In this document: piece after piece, positions 33,845 through 54,547 of the stretch
How the letters are laid out: each line of letters begins with the position of its first letter
Numbering within the stretch: the first letter of the stretch is position 1
NCBI GenBank assembly: GCA_033439265.1
Contig: JAVTVX010000035.1
Coordinates: 20,610,001 to 20,674,000, forward strand
Direction: 5' to 3'
Length of the DNA stretch: 64,000 nucleotides
Source of the DNA: Dillenia suffruticosa
Taxonomy: Eukaryota; Streptophyta; Magnoliopsida; Dilleniales; Dilleniaceae
The notes under the pieces: generated by a model
The model's database searches: none
Told to the model about the DNA's origin: nothing
Seen by the model: the letters and a program-made list of their open reading frames with translations, nothing else
Position numbers and translations under genes: made by a program

Positions 33845-36800
33845 TTCAGACAACACTGAATTTTGGAGGCCATAATTGATCTAGTTGCTGTGTTTTGTGG
33901 TATGATTTAAAATATACCACTCAAGATTGTTTGTCAATTGCAGCAGGGTGCAAACCTTTTGCAGGAAGGTACCTATTTTTGTGCACCTCAAACTCCATCT
34001 ATAGCTCCATATAACACTGCCATTCACCATGTCGTGATTCTAGGAAAATTTTATGGTTTCTAAACAGGATGAGCATCATGTGGGAGATGACATGTATAGA
34101 ATCTGTCTGCATGGCTCCGCTTGTTACTGTTTAGTTGTCATCAACCGAGAGAAAGCAACCTCCTACAGATATTGGAGAACTGCATTATTCAGCATCTCCA
34201 TAATTGACATGTTACCCTTACAACTGTGAAGGAAAACGTTGGATGATTGACACAATTTTTGTCTAGGTTATGAGATTCCAATACACCCACCATCTCCTTG
34301 AAACTCATTCTCTCTCTCACACACAAGGGGAAGGGGATAAGACTTTAATTGAGTAGCTTTTGTCACAAACAAGGGTTTTGTTTTATAAGGTGATAATTTA
34401 AGACAAAGCTCTTGGAACTCTGTTCATGTAGAAATCTTACACCTATAATTGGTTGTTGGCTACAGGCAATCCAGTAATAGTTTAATGGAGATACATTTCC
34501 CAACTAAATTGTCTTGCCTCGCACTGTATCCTTAAATATCAGTTGAATTCTTCCTAAGTTATATGTTGTGCCTCGCTCTCATAAACCGATTACTTCTCTG
34601 TTTAAATTAACTTTGCCTTGTTTGGTTTTTAGATAAAATGCCAAGAAAAGGAGGATTCATGAGTAGCTTCCTGATGGGGCCAACTAGAAAGCCTGGGCTT
34701 CAGATCAAGACACTTGATGCCTTTACAACTGCAGCGTCATGCATGTTTGGAAGGTTTCTTGAAGAAATGGGTTTGGTAGGAACCGCCCAAAGCTGTTTTA
34801 GCAGCTTCGTTTTTAAAAGTGCACTTCTCTTTACAGCCTTAACAAAGGCAAACAAAGCAACAAAAACTTAAAAAAAAAAAAAAAAAAAAAACTATACAAA
34901 GAATTCACATCAATTAATATCAAATGATTGTAAAGTCTACTAGGTGCATAGATTCACATGGTTCTTTGAAGTACTGAATCTAGTTTTCTATTGTTTAAAA
35001 GTCTTCCAATGGCGAATGCTTTTTTGTGGTGTCTGAAAATGATGGGAGGACAGTGAATGGCAAGAAAACAAGAACTTGCCGGGGTAAAATATTTAGAGAA
35101 GTATTGTTTGGGTAGGGCTTGCTTTTCTGCATTTTTGTGGGGCTTGGTTTAGGTGAGGAGAAGAAAATGAAGCTTGGCCTTAAAATCTTCTTTTCTCTCT
35201 CAACTTTATAGGTTTTAATTTTGTGGGGATTGATGTAGGTTGTACTGTTGGAAAATGCTCAGATCCCTTCGCTGGATATAGAAAACCGTAGAAAGTGAAA
35301 CAAAAAAATAAAGGGTAATGATATCATAAGATGGTATAATTTATATATTTAGAGGATTTATAAATAACATTTATCAGTTAATTTAGTGAGAAAACGTTAA
35401 ATATTTTAATTAAAATTCGAATTCGAATTTTAAAAATAAAAATAATACGAGAGATTTTTTCTCAAAAAAGGGTTTAACAGCAATTCGAGTGGATTAGTTA
35501 TAGCATAACTTTATATGATTTTTTCAGGAACCATATATACAATTGAATAATTCTCTTACGGCAAGGAGATTAGGGTTTTGAAATCCTTGAGCTGATATTT
35601 CTTTTTTCATTTTTTATTAATACTTCCCTCTTCTAATGGGTACAATTCAAGGCAGTGGTTTCTCTTAACCCGACAATGTTGGGATGTGTGCCCTTTGATG
35701 GTAGGGTACCCCTTTAAATAGTTTTATTTTTTTTAATACTTTTTTCTAAGTCCTTTAATGGTTTAATAGAAAATGGTGGAACGAAATTTGACATTTGATA
35801 CTTTCATCCATCCTGTACCCTCTATATATATATATATATATATTAATTCATTATTTTTTGAGAGGAGACCCATAAATTTAAAATTATATAATTTGGAATA
35901 ATTATCTCTTATATAATTAATAAATTAATTAAAATTAATATAAATAAATAAAATCTACTACTATAAAAGAATATGACAGATTATACTTGCTTGTGTTCAT
36001 ATATTAATTTAGCAAAATAAGAATGGAGAAGATGCACAATTATAAGAGGACAAAACCTCTCGTCTCGGTGAAGACTGAACCCAAACTTAGAGGCATATCA
36101 TGTGATGAATTTCAGCTACTCATGCAACAGACCAAAAAACATATGATTGTCAACTCTTTTTTGCCCCTCAACCTATTGCCTCCCTTAGATTAACTTTCAA
36201 TTTATTGTTTTTTATTTGATTTATAACTTTTTTTTTTTTGGGTTAAAATAAAAAATTTACGTGTTGTTTACATTAAAATTTTATTTTTTTTATTAAAAAT
36301 TTGGCATAATCCTAGTAGAATTCATTTTTGAACTTTGTGAAGTGGTTATTCGGCAAAATTCGTTAACTAAAGTTTTGGTTTCAGAACATTTATTATGGTA
36401 CCACCGAAATATCCATGAATTACACTAATATCATTTGTTTTTACATCACCACCGGCGTTCAAAATCATAGATTAATCTGGTTCAGAATTTATGATAGTCC
36501 ATTCTAAAGGTTATTCTTTCAGAATAATTTTTTCTATTCCCAAAACTCGAACCCTAAATCTTATTTAAGAAAACTAACACCACATCTCATTACGTCAATT
36601 ATCTATACATATTATATTAATATTATGTGAGTTTAGTGATAGAATATTAAATTTTCGTAATAAAAGGAGTTTGAATTTTAAAAATAGAAAAACAGATTTT
36701 AAAAGAGTTAATTTCTAAATTAGAATTCATAGTTATTTAAATCGGATTATCGGGATTTTTGAAAGTCGTTAATTAATTAAATAAAAAAAAAATTCAAGTA

Positions 36801-37200
36801 ATGGAATTTCGTGGGGTCCAATGGTCATTTAAAAGCAGGCACATCTGGTTAGTTGGATCCATTTCGTGGATGGCCTTAGTGTCCCTTCCTAAATGTTTCC
36901 ATCCCCACGTGACTACGATCTGATGTGACCACTCTTAATTGTTTAAACCATATGCTACCAAAAACATTTTCATGGCTACTCTATTCTTTTATTTTGTCTT
37001 AATTCCTATCCTTTTTAATCAGAAAAATGTTTAAAAACCTCAAATTTCTCAAATTTTTATGATTAAAACCAAATCGTTCAAAATGTCGAATTGGATTCGG
37101 GAGAATGAATTTTTATTGTAAGAATTAATTACCTATTTAACTGAACAATCAAATAAATTCAAACCTTGACTTATGCTACATCATATATATTTTTCTTCTC
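33845..37200. other. Intergenic, CwfJ remnant to kinase
   Basis: The 3' flank of the CwfJ remnant leads into AT-rich DNA. A 77-codon frame at 34638-34871 (MPRKGGFMSSFLMGPTRKPG at its start) ends just before an A22 run (34870-34891), which suggests a retroposed segment, but no flanking duplication was found. (TA)n lies at about 35824-35843. Confidence 0.4.
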
Positions 37201-37202
37201 TC

Positions 37203-37207
<5 letters not shown>

Positions 37208-37247
<40 letters not shown>
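37208..37247. repeat. (CT)n microsatellite upstream of kinase gene
   Basis: About 20 CT units, with a second shorter CT run at 37386-37402. Pyrimidine-rich tracts like this are common in plant promoters and 5' leaders; this one lies about 600 bp before the kinase ATG. Confidence 0.85.
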
Positions 37248-37251
<4 letters not shown>

Positions 37252-37828
37252 TTGAAGAGACGGCCGAACCAGGAACTAAATGAGTAAACGAATTTTCAAT
37301 CTCACAAAAGGAATCAAAGAATTTCAACCTTATTAGCTCACTCACCCGTTAAAGAATACACTGTTATAATCATCACTGCCCAAAACTCTCTCTCTCTCTC
37401 TATTTCAAGTGAGCATGTTTCTTGACGCTGCAAAGTGTTGTTTTTAGTAATTTTCCTTTTGTGCGAGGGGTCGGTTTTAATTGTCTTTAATAACCTCATC
37501 CCCATGTCAGGAGAAACCGAGCTCTTCAAAATTAAATTGTTTCTTATTTCTCTCTCCCCTTTTTGCTTATTGGTTTTTTTTTCTCTCTCCAAACTCCCTT
37601 TTGGGTTTTCCCGGTGGACCTATTTTACATTGCTTTGCCTTCACCGTCTGTGGGTCTTCTTTATTAAATTAACCCAAACTTCTTCTTGCTTCAAGTTAAT
37701 GTTAAACCCTCTCTCTACCTTTGATTAATTAATTTAAAATTCTCATTTTTCATTATCTGGGTATTCCATATTTGTGCCTAGGAAGGTTTGGTTTGAGATT
37801 GTTGGGATTTGGTTTGGTTTTGCATTGG

Positions 37829-45294
<7,466 letters not shown>

Positions 45295-46043
45295 AATACT
45301 GCAGCTAATTCGTTTTTAAGAAAGAATTTCTTGCCTTATTTTCAGGCTGATCAAATTTTGATTTTTGAGCACAAGCATGCAATCGGATCATCTTCGCACA
45401 ACAGGGATGCCGTTTTTGGACATGGGAATTATAAGGGTTCATGACTTTATGAAGCTGATGCACAGAGAACACGTCTTTGCAGCAAAGTTGCACAAGTTCA
45501 ATTCCAGGAATTGCAAATGCAAAGTTCAATAAGCATTACAAGCTCAAATTCTGAAGTTGTTGGCTTGAACTAAAGGATTGTGGATACTGGTAAGTCTTAT
45601 AGGTTGTGGATGTAGGAAGAAATTGTCATATCCATTTCCAAAGAATGGAGAAAAAAGCAATATTTGTTTTTGTTCCGATTTTTGCAAACAAATGTGTATA
45701 GAATATTTTTGTATAAAGATTAAACATCTCCTACCCCTATGAGTGCATTAGATGTTGATGCCTGTTGGTGATCAAACACTTCTCTTTATAGATGTTTAGG
45801 TACTTCAGATTCAAGTCAGAAGTACTCTCTCTCTCTCAAATCAAAAGACGGGGGGCCGAGGGGTACTACCAGGGTTTTTCATCCTAGAGCTTCGAATTAA
45901 TTCTGCACACTGAACAAAAGTTGGCCATATTTTTGGCAAGGACAGGGCAATCCTCTGAGCCTAATCCTCCCCATTCAACGCACAAATTTGATCATTGTTC
46001 TTACTATTAAAATTGAACTAGGAATACTATCTTTTAGGCACAC
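45295..46043. other. 3' flank of the kinase gene
   Basis: Probable 3' UTR and downstream spacer. No further reading frame is supported; the minus-strand frame at 45305-45529 has no family resemblance. Confidence 0.45.
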
Positions 46044-46151
46044 AATGGAAAAGCAAAGACTATATAGTGATCATAATCCCCTCCTCAATTTGAAGAACTC
46101 GGATTCAAATTTCTGTGTAATCCAAAAAAAAAAAAAAAATGGAAAGGCAAA
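46044..46151 (+). mobile_element. Very short tRNA-like SINE with 14-bp duplication
   Basis: The body is about 46058-46122, with a B-box-like GGATTCAAATTTC and an A-box-like TAGTGATCATAATCC, then A16. The flanks are AATGGAAAAGCAAA (46044-46057) and AATGGAAAGGCAAA (46138-46151), 13 of 14 identical. Its architecture is the same as the element at 7516-7590. Confidence 0.7.
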
Positions 46152-46154
46152 TTA

Positions 46155-46351
46155 GAGAACATCAGCCTCCAGCATTTGCCTCTTGTCCCATGGCTGCTTT
46201 CCACCCTCAGATTTGGTGGAGAGAATCAAAAATGATTTTAAGGGGCACCGAGTGGGTTAGAGAGCAGGGCAGAGTTGGCTGGGGTTTGAGGGTCCTCCCT
46301 CGCTCATTTCATTTTGTACCAAGAAAAAAAAAAATGGAGAACATCAGCCTC
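46155..46351 (+). mobile_element. Poly(A)-tailed retroposon with perfect 15-bp duplication
   Basis: GAGAACATCAGCCTC flanks it exactly (46155-46169 and 46337-46351). The insert is about 167 bp ending in A11. Its 3' half has an A-box-like GGCACCGAGTGGG (about 46243) and a B-box-like GGTTTGAGGGTCC (about 46283). It adjoins the mini-SINE at 46044-46151, so two retroposons landed within 10 bp of each other. Confidence 0.75.
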
Positions 46352-47700
46352 ATTTCCTGGCTGATAGCTAATAATGATGCTAAAAGGGAAAGCAAGTATA
46401 ATAATACTCAGAATTTTCATTTTTGGGGATTATTTGTTCATTCTTTTTATTATCTTGTCTGTTTATTTACTTCTTATTATTATTTTTTTTGAAACTTAAC
46501 ATCCACATTAGTGTTTGCCTATTTCTTCTTCTTCTTTTTTCTTCTCAAATTCTGGTTAATAATCACTGATGTAACCTTAACTAAGTTTAAATATCAAGTA
46601 ATAAATAAAATTTAATTTAATTTCATTTTAAAATCTGGTTTAAAAATGATGTTCAAAATTAGCCCCAACTCAAGGTAAATCCTAGACTTCTATGTTATGC
46701 TTCTAGACTTGTGAAAAGAAATTGAATACCCATCCCTTAGCAACATTTCATTAACCGATGCCAGATAAAAAAGGAAAAATGGTTGGGGATGGAAAAAGTT
46801 TTCCGGTCATACTAACTCAAGCCCCAAGAACTTCCCGACATTTTTTTGTTGGTTGTGTGTGTGTGTGTGTGTTGGTACTATCGTTCGAACTTCGAACCCG
46901 AAGGTTTGAGTTCCATGGGGAACCATGACCACCGGGTTAAATTTTATCGGGTTAGGTTTTTATGGGTATTCTCTTCGATGGCAATCAATGATTTTCTTTA
47001 ATTTTTTTTCACTCTTCCATTTTTTCATTTGTTCACGTGTCTATATTTGGTTTCCTATACTTTCTTCTCTCTCTTCTTGATCAATCATTTTCTCTTTATC
47101 AATTTATTTTAGGAAAAAATCAAATTTTTTTTTTTTTTTTTGCTTTCACATTGTAAATGAATATTTAAAACAAAGAGAAAAAAATAGATATATAAAATTG
47201 TTTAAAAAGATATAATAAAAAAAGAAAGATAAAGAAAATGAGAAATTGAGAAAGAGAGAGAGAAGAGAGAGAGATAGGAGGAGAAAGACAGCCATGTATG
47301 GAAGCGGGATGGAGAGAGAAAAGGAAGAGGGAAAATTTTGATAAATGAAAGAAAGCAAATGAGAAAGAGAAGAGAGGGAGAGAGATGAGGTAAAATTATT
47401 ATTATTTTTTGTCCATATTAGTAAATAGTGAAAAAATTGTAAATTGAAATCCAAATCCATCGATAGATTGAAGGAAAACTTCTTCCTCTGTCCATTTTTT
47501 TTTTTTTTATTTCTAAGCGAAATTTAGTTTCCGCTGGTAGGGATAAATGAAATTTCGTCAAAATAAGATTTTGCGACGGGCAGAGCCTATTTTTGAAATT
47601 GGACAGGAAAGGTCGGTCGGAGCCCGACCCGGGAAGATAGTACCGGGCAGACCGGGCGAGGGTATGCTTGGAGCATAAAAAACACAGCCCTTTACGCCTT
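46352..47700. other. Intergenic, kinase to TMEM258
   Basis: (GT)n lies at 46854-46871. A purine-rich stretch covers 47180-47390 on the plus strand, followed by a GC-richer patch (47570-47680) and GCATAAAAAAC at about 47671, a possible TATA-like element for the next gene. The minus-strand frames here are low-complexity. Confidence 0.4.
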
Positions 47701-47751
47701 CGTGTCTTCGCAGTAGCGAAGACCGAGTAGACTTAAAGGACAATCGCAAAA

Positions 47752-50700
47752 ATGGTAGAGAGTAAAACCTTTTTCGCTGCTTTCGATTCAATTTCTAGGG
47801 TTTTCTCTTCTCTTCGAAACACTTCCGATCGATTCTTCTGTCTTCTGTGTTTTCGTTTTTCTACATTGTGATGTTTCAGGCGCCGAAACCAATCTCGAGC
47901 CCTGTTCCTGAGGCATACTACCCAACTCTAGCCGTGTTGATGATCTCGATCGGCCTTGTCGTTACCGCTTCCTTCTTCATGTAAGAAATTCACATCTCTC
48001 ATTCAAAATTTTCCGGAGTGATTAGGGTTCCATATGTGTGTGTTTATATCACTGATCTGTTTTTTGCTGTGACATTGTCTGATTTTTGTTTCATTGGATT
48101 GAATTTAAAGGGAAATTGAATTAGTGATGAAGATCTCAGTAGTAGAAATGTACCCATAAGATTGTTTACGCGGAGAGCTGATCTATAAATGTGGCTTAAC
48201 GACATTAGGGTTCACGTGTGTAGGCGGAGACGTCTTTCTATGCAATCAGAGTAATCAAGGAAAAAGTCTCGTCTGAAATGAAAGTGAATTAGTGTCAAGC
48301 ATCCGACTAGTGCTAAGGGAAGAACATGTTTGCTAGATGTTCAATATTATGGTAGTTAAACTTAGATGAATGATCTGTAATTATGATTTGGGATGTTAAA
48401 AACTTGGCACGGAGTAAGCATTTCTCATGTGGTTCTCTAGGCTTGGTATCCCGTTAGGCACTTTTATGCCAAATAAAAATTTCCTGCACCTTGTTCGGGC
48501 TTATAATTAGACTTAATTTACTCAAACTTATCTCTGTATCTCTTTCCCTCCCTTTTCCTATTGAGGTTATTCTGTCTGGGAGTTAGTGTGGATCGATTTC
48601 TCTTCTTTGATTCTTGTTTTTCATAGTTTCTACTATTTATCATTTTGGCTATGGGTGGTGATAGAGGCTGGCTTGTGGATTTCATTTTTTTAGTGGATGG
48701 GAAGGGGTAACAGTGTACTTTTCTTCCAGTATCACCCTTCTCCATTTGCAAATGGCGAATGATATGAATTTGTGTTGTGAGGCAGGAGAGACTTGGGATC
48801 TATATTAGTTCTGGCCTTTGGTATTGAGATAATTGTTTGTTTGAGGGTAAAACCTTAAAAGTATTTAAGATAGTTCAAGAAACTTGTGTGGATCTATTGG
48901 AAAACTTTGTCTCTACAAGAGTGATCTGGATTTTCCTTTAGATGAATGGGCACTTTTTTCCTCCGGATATGATTCCTTCTCTTCCTCGGATTCTGGGGAT
49001 ACTATTGAAGTTCCTTAGTCTTCTTCATTTCTCAAATTTTAGCAATAGGCCACTTCCCTACCACTCCATCCGATTGTAAGAATCTTGTTTGAAAGTTTCT
49101 TCACAGATGCTTCCAGGATAATGGGCCTGGAGTTTTTGATTAATTTGCATGATTTAATGAGAGGTGCCATTGAACCAGACAACTGGGTTAATAGATAATC
49201 TGGTGTAGTTTTTGTTTGGTGAACTAATGATTGAGGGTAGGAAAGCTTCTTTTCTTTCTTTAAGACCTTTGAAGGGCAGGTGCACGTGGTTCAAGAAGGG
49301 GAAAGTTTGGTTGCTTGGAGGAGTAGAATATTGGGGATCTTTGAAGTCATGGGTTTTACAAAATCATTCAAGAGGACTCTAGTTGGACCAAGGAGGAGCT
49401 TACTCAGAGAAAGCTATTTGGAACTCTTTAACTTCTTCAAAGCTAGTCTTTTTTGCTTGGGAAGCAATGTGGGGTAGGATTTGAACTCAAGAAAATCTCC
49501 AAAAAGGGGTGTTTACCTGTGTCAATAGATGTCTCCTAGAATTGGTGAATCAACTTTTTCTTCATTGTCAATGGGCTAGATAAATATGGAATTTTAGCTT
49601 TTGTGGTGCTTCTTATCTGTTGGTTGCGTACTAAAGATGCGAATCGTGAGTTTTGGCAATAGACAGACTTGAAGTGTTGTATAGCAAGGAGTAAGAATGT
49701 TTGTTGATCCATTGAACAAATTTTTGGTTTCCTTGAATGGAGAGGAGCTGAAGAGTCTTTAAGGGAATTGAAGACCCATATTATTTTTGTAGATCTTTGC
49801 TCTAAAACTGTTCATTTCTTGGTGTTCCCCTAGTTCTTTGCCCTGAGATGGATATTGATGCTTTTGTTGATTCTTTTATCGTCTTGTAGTTTGTCTTTCT
49901 TTCATTGCATCATCTTGTGGTAGTTTTAGTAAATTCTTCTCTCTTCGGAAAAAAAGAATGAAATTTCTTTGAATTACACAGACACGCATGGAAAAGCCTC
50001 ATGAAATCCTCATTCACCATCTCCCAAACTTTTTGCAGAAAGGCCATAATATAACCTTTCCGGTGGTTTTATTCTCTTGCACTCTGCAGTGGCCTAAGGG
50101 TCTCTATGATGCAGGGGGAGGGTTTAGGGCAGTAAATATCTACAATAAGGGGGGCTAGAATAGGGTGATTGTGGTTAGAAAAATAGTTAATAATTATTTT
50201 TAAAGAAAATCAAACATAATTCTTTATTGAAAGAGAAAACAATAGTACCATTGTAAAGTTACTACTATTCCCCCTTTGTTCTTGTTAACACAAATCCTAT
50301 TTTAGACTAAAAGCTCTGTAATTAGTTCTAACTTCTGTATTAATAAAATAGAAACAAAAAAGAGGAAAAATAGAATCTTCCTAGATAGAAACTCTAAATA
50401 AAGAAGGGAAACTAATGATAACAAAAAAGGGAAGCTTTCTAATTTTTAGATTCTCCTGCATCCTGTTTCTAATTCTTTCCATGCTTCTGCATTATTCTCC
50501 GCTGTTGGAAAAAGACTCGTCCTGAAGGTGGGGCTATCTTCATTTTTCAAGGTATGGTTGAAGCCCCAATCAATTTTTTAAATGTAATCTTTCATCTCTA
50601 CCATGTGATTGAGCCTGTTTATCTTTTTCTTTGTGAGAGACTCCAAAATCTGCCAAGAGGGCATCTGGTTCCACAAGCTCCTTCTCTCTCTCTCTCTTCT

Positions 50701-52331
50701 TTGAAAGCTGTTTTTCTGATCCTTCTGAAGTGGCAAGAGCTTCAGTGGGCTTTTCACCACAGGTTCAGATTGTACAAAAACCTCTGGTTCATTATCATAC
50801 TCCTCCCCCGCATCATCATCACCATCACCATCACCATCACCATCACCATCATCAAGAAGATCATCTTTGCTTTTACTCTCCTGATGCTTCTCTGGTCTGA
50901 ATGGCCATGATTAACGGCCCATGGTGAATTTCACCAGATACTGGGAAGTTATGGTATCACGTACCCCTTCTTTAATCAATCTATTTTTATATGGAGGAGG
51001 ATGTTTTATTGTAGGAAGTTTCAATTTGTCAACATGACAAAATCACAAACCTTACTCCCACAAACAACATGTGTAGGGAAAATACTACGTGTCATTGAAT
51101 CTTCCTCTTCATGTTTAATTGTTGCTGTCATCACCCTTCGCTCCACCAAAGACTTACCTTGGCTGGCTGAACATCAATTCATTTCAGCTCCCGAGGATAT
51201 TCGTAAAAAATTGGATCTAACTTTTCCTCAAATTCAACTACTTCAATTCTCAATTGAAGATCAATTTTTTCTATCTCCTCATCGTATTCATCAAAAATTG
51301 GATCTAACTCGTCATCAAAACTCCACTGCAATCAAGAGCGTGTAGAAATCACTCTTCTGATCCACCTGGTGCCGCTTGATTTGTGGGTCCAGCTTCATGG
51401 AAAGGGTTCATATTCTCAACTACCTCTTCTTTCTTAAGATTTGGAAGCTTGAGTTGTTTGTAATCGCCTTCCAGAATCTCCATTCAGGTTTCTATGGGCT
51501 GCAAGCCTTGTACAGTTTGCGTCAAGTCCTCAGTCATTCTTCACATCTTGGCCAACTCTATTTGTTGGGGTTGGCTGCTTCTACCTTCAACTACCTCCAA
51601 CTATTGCTTACAAAACAGGACAAAAAATTTTTTGAATTCAGAAAAAGAAGTGCAAATAATTTTCTGAATTCTGTAAAAGATGTCTGAATTGCAGAATCTG
51701 AATTTCAGTGCAGGAAAAATGTTTGAATCGCTGGGGGGAAAAAAATCTAGCTTCTAAAATTTAAGTCTGAGAGCCTGTTTTGCCTTTTTTTTTTCCTTTT
51801 AAAAACTCTTATTTTTTGCTTATAAATTAATTTGAAAAATAAGAGATTGAAAATTTAAGTGATAAATTGTTTGACAATTTTATTTTATTTTATTTTATTT
51901 TATTTTATTTTTTAAAATCTCTTTTGCAAGTTGTAAAGTTAAATGTTAGGATGCCAGAAAAAACATGGGTCTGTTGTGTGCTTCATATGGGCAATTTGTG
52001 GGATGGTGGATGACTTTGTTGCGTGACTGCCTGCTTGGAAGGGTGTTTCACTTCTCATGATTCTTGTACTTTGCCAATCGTTTCATATTGTCGCATCTAT
52101 CTTTTGCAGCTATGAGGCAACTTCTTCAAGGCGAACCCGCAGCCTTGCCAAGGAACTCACAACAGGAGCAGTGGCATCTATATTCTTGGTATGCCCTCAA
52201 TTGTTTGACCTACCTTGATGTAGTTTGTTGATTTGAGGACTTTTATTTTGTCCCAGATGCTTAACTTTTCCCATTGGGTGCAGGGTTTTGGATCTTTGTT
52301 CTTACTACTTGCTACGGGTGTTTATGTTTAA
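47752..52331 (+). CDS. TMEM258: Oligosaccharyltransferase complex subunit TMEM258 homologue
   Basis: A small two-helix ER membrane subunit of the oligosaccharyltransferase that N-glycosylates proteins. The preferred model has ATG 47752-47754, an intron 47755-47879 (GTAGAG...TTTCAG), then 47880-47980, 52110-52188 and 52284-52331: 76 residues starting MAPKPISSPVPEAYYP and ending FLLLATGVYV. The helices are TLAVLMISIGLVVTASFF and SIFLGFGSLFLLLATGVYV. Human TMEM258 (79 residues) has the same layout and the same terminal GxYV. Without the first intron, an ATG at 47871 gives MFQAPKPISS and the same remainder. The MAPK start is preferred because plant homologues, as I recall, begin that way and the intron has good ends. 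The 4.1-kb third intron is full of transposon remains. Confidence 0.88.
47981..52109. other. 4.1-kb TMEM258 intron with transposon remains
   Basis: Besides the L1 remnant at about 49080-49960, the part at about 50160-50560 read on the minus strand includes AGGACGAGTC, a word typical of the end of gypsy-type internal regions; this is weak evidence. A hexanucleotide run of the ATCACC type lies at about 50815-50850, and a (TTTTA)n run at about 51881-51910. Frames at 51001-51690 are unassigned. Confidence 0.5.
49080..49960 (+). mobile_element. L1-type LINE remnant (ORF2 C-terminal region)
   Basis: About 49443-49482 reads VFFAWEAMWGRI before a stop, the signature of the zf-RVT domain near the C-terminus of plant L1 ORF2, and QKRG follows a few codons later. 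Frameshifts and stops are frequent. The tail near 49955 is an A-rich string. The 5' limit is uncertain. Confidence 0.6.
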
Positions 52332-54545
52332 TATCTACAAATTGAACAATTTGCTAAAGAGGATCACTGCTGCATAAAAATCAACGTTGTGTTAATCAAC
52401 AGTTCTCTAGCTTTTAAATCGAGCACAAGCTAGTCAGCTACGCTAGTGGTAGCTTGGTCTTGTGAAAGATGCTGAGTTATGTTTAGAGATATCATGTATA
52501 AGTTGTGCTGGATCTTTGATTATGCATTATGATTATCTTGCAAAATTGATTTTTAGATGTATTCTGCATTTCCGTGGATACACTTGGGAAAATTGCAAAA
52601 TGTCTATGGTTCAGTTCAAGTGAGGGCATTTTGCCTTATGAACTTACCACTTAATTACCCTCACTTAAGGTTAGCTAGTCCTAATATTTGTGTGCCTAAT
52701 ATTTTCAAATTGTTGAGTGTGCTAGATATGATTGCGAATAAACCACCTAAGAGCTCACAATCACAATATATTAGATGATCAATAAGTAGAGGCCCTGTGG
52801 GCACCTGTTGCCTGGATGCCAGGTTTTTAATAGCGTTGAATGGAAAGGCCTTTAATAGATCTGAATGGAGAAAATGAATTTATAGTCTACTTCGACGGAG
52901 TTCAGATTAAGGTTTACTTGGGTATAATGTATAGATCTCTTAGGGAGGTTATTGCTTGATATTCAACATTATATGTGTATGTGCGTACTCTCTTGCTTGC
53001 ACGTGCGCAAAACAAGCATGCACAACCCTGAGCTTTATTGGCCTCACAACTTGATTTGCAAGAGTTTACCTTTAAAGTTGTGCTCAATTATTATTACTCG
53101 ACTCATGACTTGAAAAGATGCCCCCTCCCCCCAAGAGATGTTCGTTTCTTAGTCACTAAACAAGTGAATGCCTAATGTTTTTTACTCATTGAGGCTTTAA
53201 GAACTCGTTGCTGAGTATCAAATTTAAACAAAGGTCAGAAGTCCATTCTGTAGAAGCAATCCTCCTTGAAGAAGTTGGTTGCTTTGGAGAATCTCACACT
53301 TGGATAACTCTATCTACGGGCAACTTCTCACAAGTGGCCTCCTTACTAAGTAGCATTTGCCCTGCGTGCATGACATTGTGGCCTCCTTGGCAAGTAACCT
53401 TGGCCCTGGATGCATCACCTTTGTGCTTTAGTAACACCGTTTACCATAGCAACGCCAACTAGCTTGATACACGTGCTTGATATTTTAGTTTTATCCAAAG
53501 GTAGGGCTAAGATGTCTGAAATTGCTTGGTGCAGGGTGCAAGGTATTTGAGAGCCTCGAAATGAATGAGGCTCTCAGGCTTGGTGATTAGACTACCACGC
53601 TATTTCATTAAAAGAAGAAAGAAAAAAAGAAAGAAAGGTGCCACCACCTCAAAATGTGAGAACACCCAAGACATGGTAATGGTTTGGATCGGATCGTAAA
53701 ATTAGATCGGATTGAATTATGGTCAACAATTAAAAAAATTGCTTAACCTATTCTCAAATTTGAAATTGTATCTATTAAGGTTTGATTCTAGTTTTTAATT
53801 TTGAAGAATTGGGAGTCACTGATTTTTTTTAAAAAGATTAAATATGGAGAATTTATAATCTCAAAAATAAAACTACTCATAATTTTAAAAATAAAAATTG
53901 AGTTCAAATCAGATTTAAAATTCAAACTTTTTAAATCAAAAACCAAAATAAAATCACTCAAATGTTGATTCGATTGAAATTGGAATCCACATGTCATTAA
54001 ATTTTACCCAAAAAAATCCGCGATAAATTTTACCCCATAATATATCAATGGATTTTAAAAACGTTGTTATTATCACACTTAATCATACAATGTCCGCGTC
54101 TAAACCTCAATTATGATGCTGCATAAATTTTTATTTTTTCCTTCTAATTCTGTCTAACCTCGTATTAATGACATGGAAATATATCGTCAAGATACCACAT
54201 GTCATTAGACTATTGGATCTGACCGGGACTAAATGCTGCATTGACAATGTAAGAGGTATGAGTTGAGCACGCGCGAGATACACAAAACACACACTCGCGT
54301 CAGTAACTCTTCTGTATGGCTGTCTCTCTTTCCGTGTATCTCATTCTCAGACGGTCACCTCATCTGAGAGGAGTGAGAGAAAGGGATAGGTCCATGTCAA
54401 GGCCCAAGGGAAGAGACCGTGCGTGTGTGTGTGGTGCCGTCTAAAAAGACCGGTAAAGAGAGGAAAAAAAAAATGAGGGAGAGGAGGGAAAAGCAATTCG
54501 AAAGGCAGACGGAGAGGCAGAGGTAAGAATAGGGTTTTGTTTTAA
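52332..54545. other. Intergenic, TMEM258 to FVE remnant
   Basis: A hairpin with 9-bp stem (GAGAGCCTC 53549-53557 and GAGGCTCTC 53567-53575) is present. A patch of TTTGGATCGGATCG at about 53682 resembles decayed hAT-type ends. The region 54300-54530 is purine/CT-rich and may be the old promoter and leader of the FVE copy. No intact gene is seen. Confidence 0.4.
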
Positions 54546-54547
54546 AT

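Noticed and set aside
34638..34891. Reading frame followed by A22, as a possible processed retrocopy
   Set aside because: No flanking duplication and no recognised protein; left as spacer.
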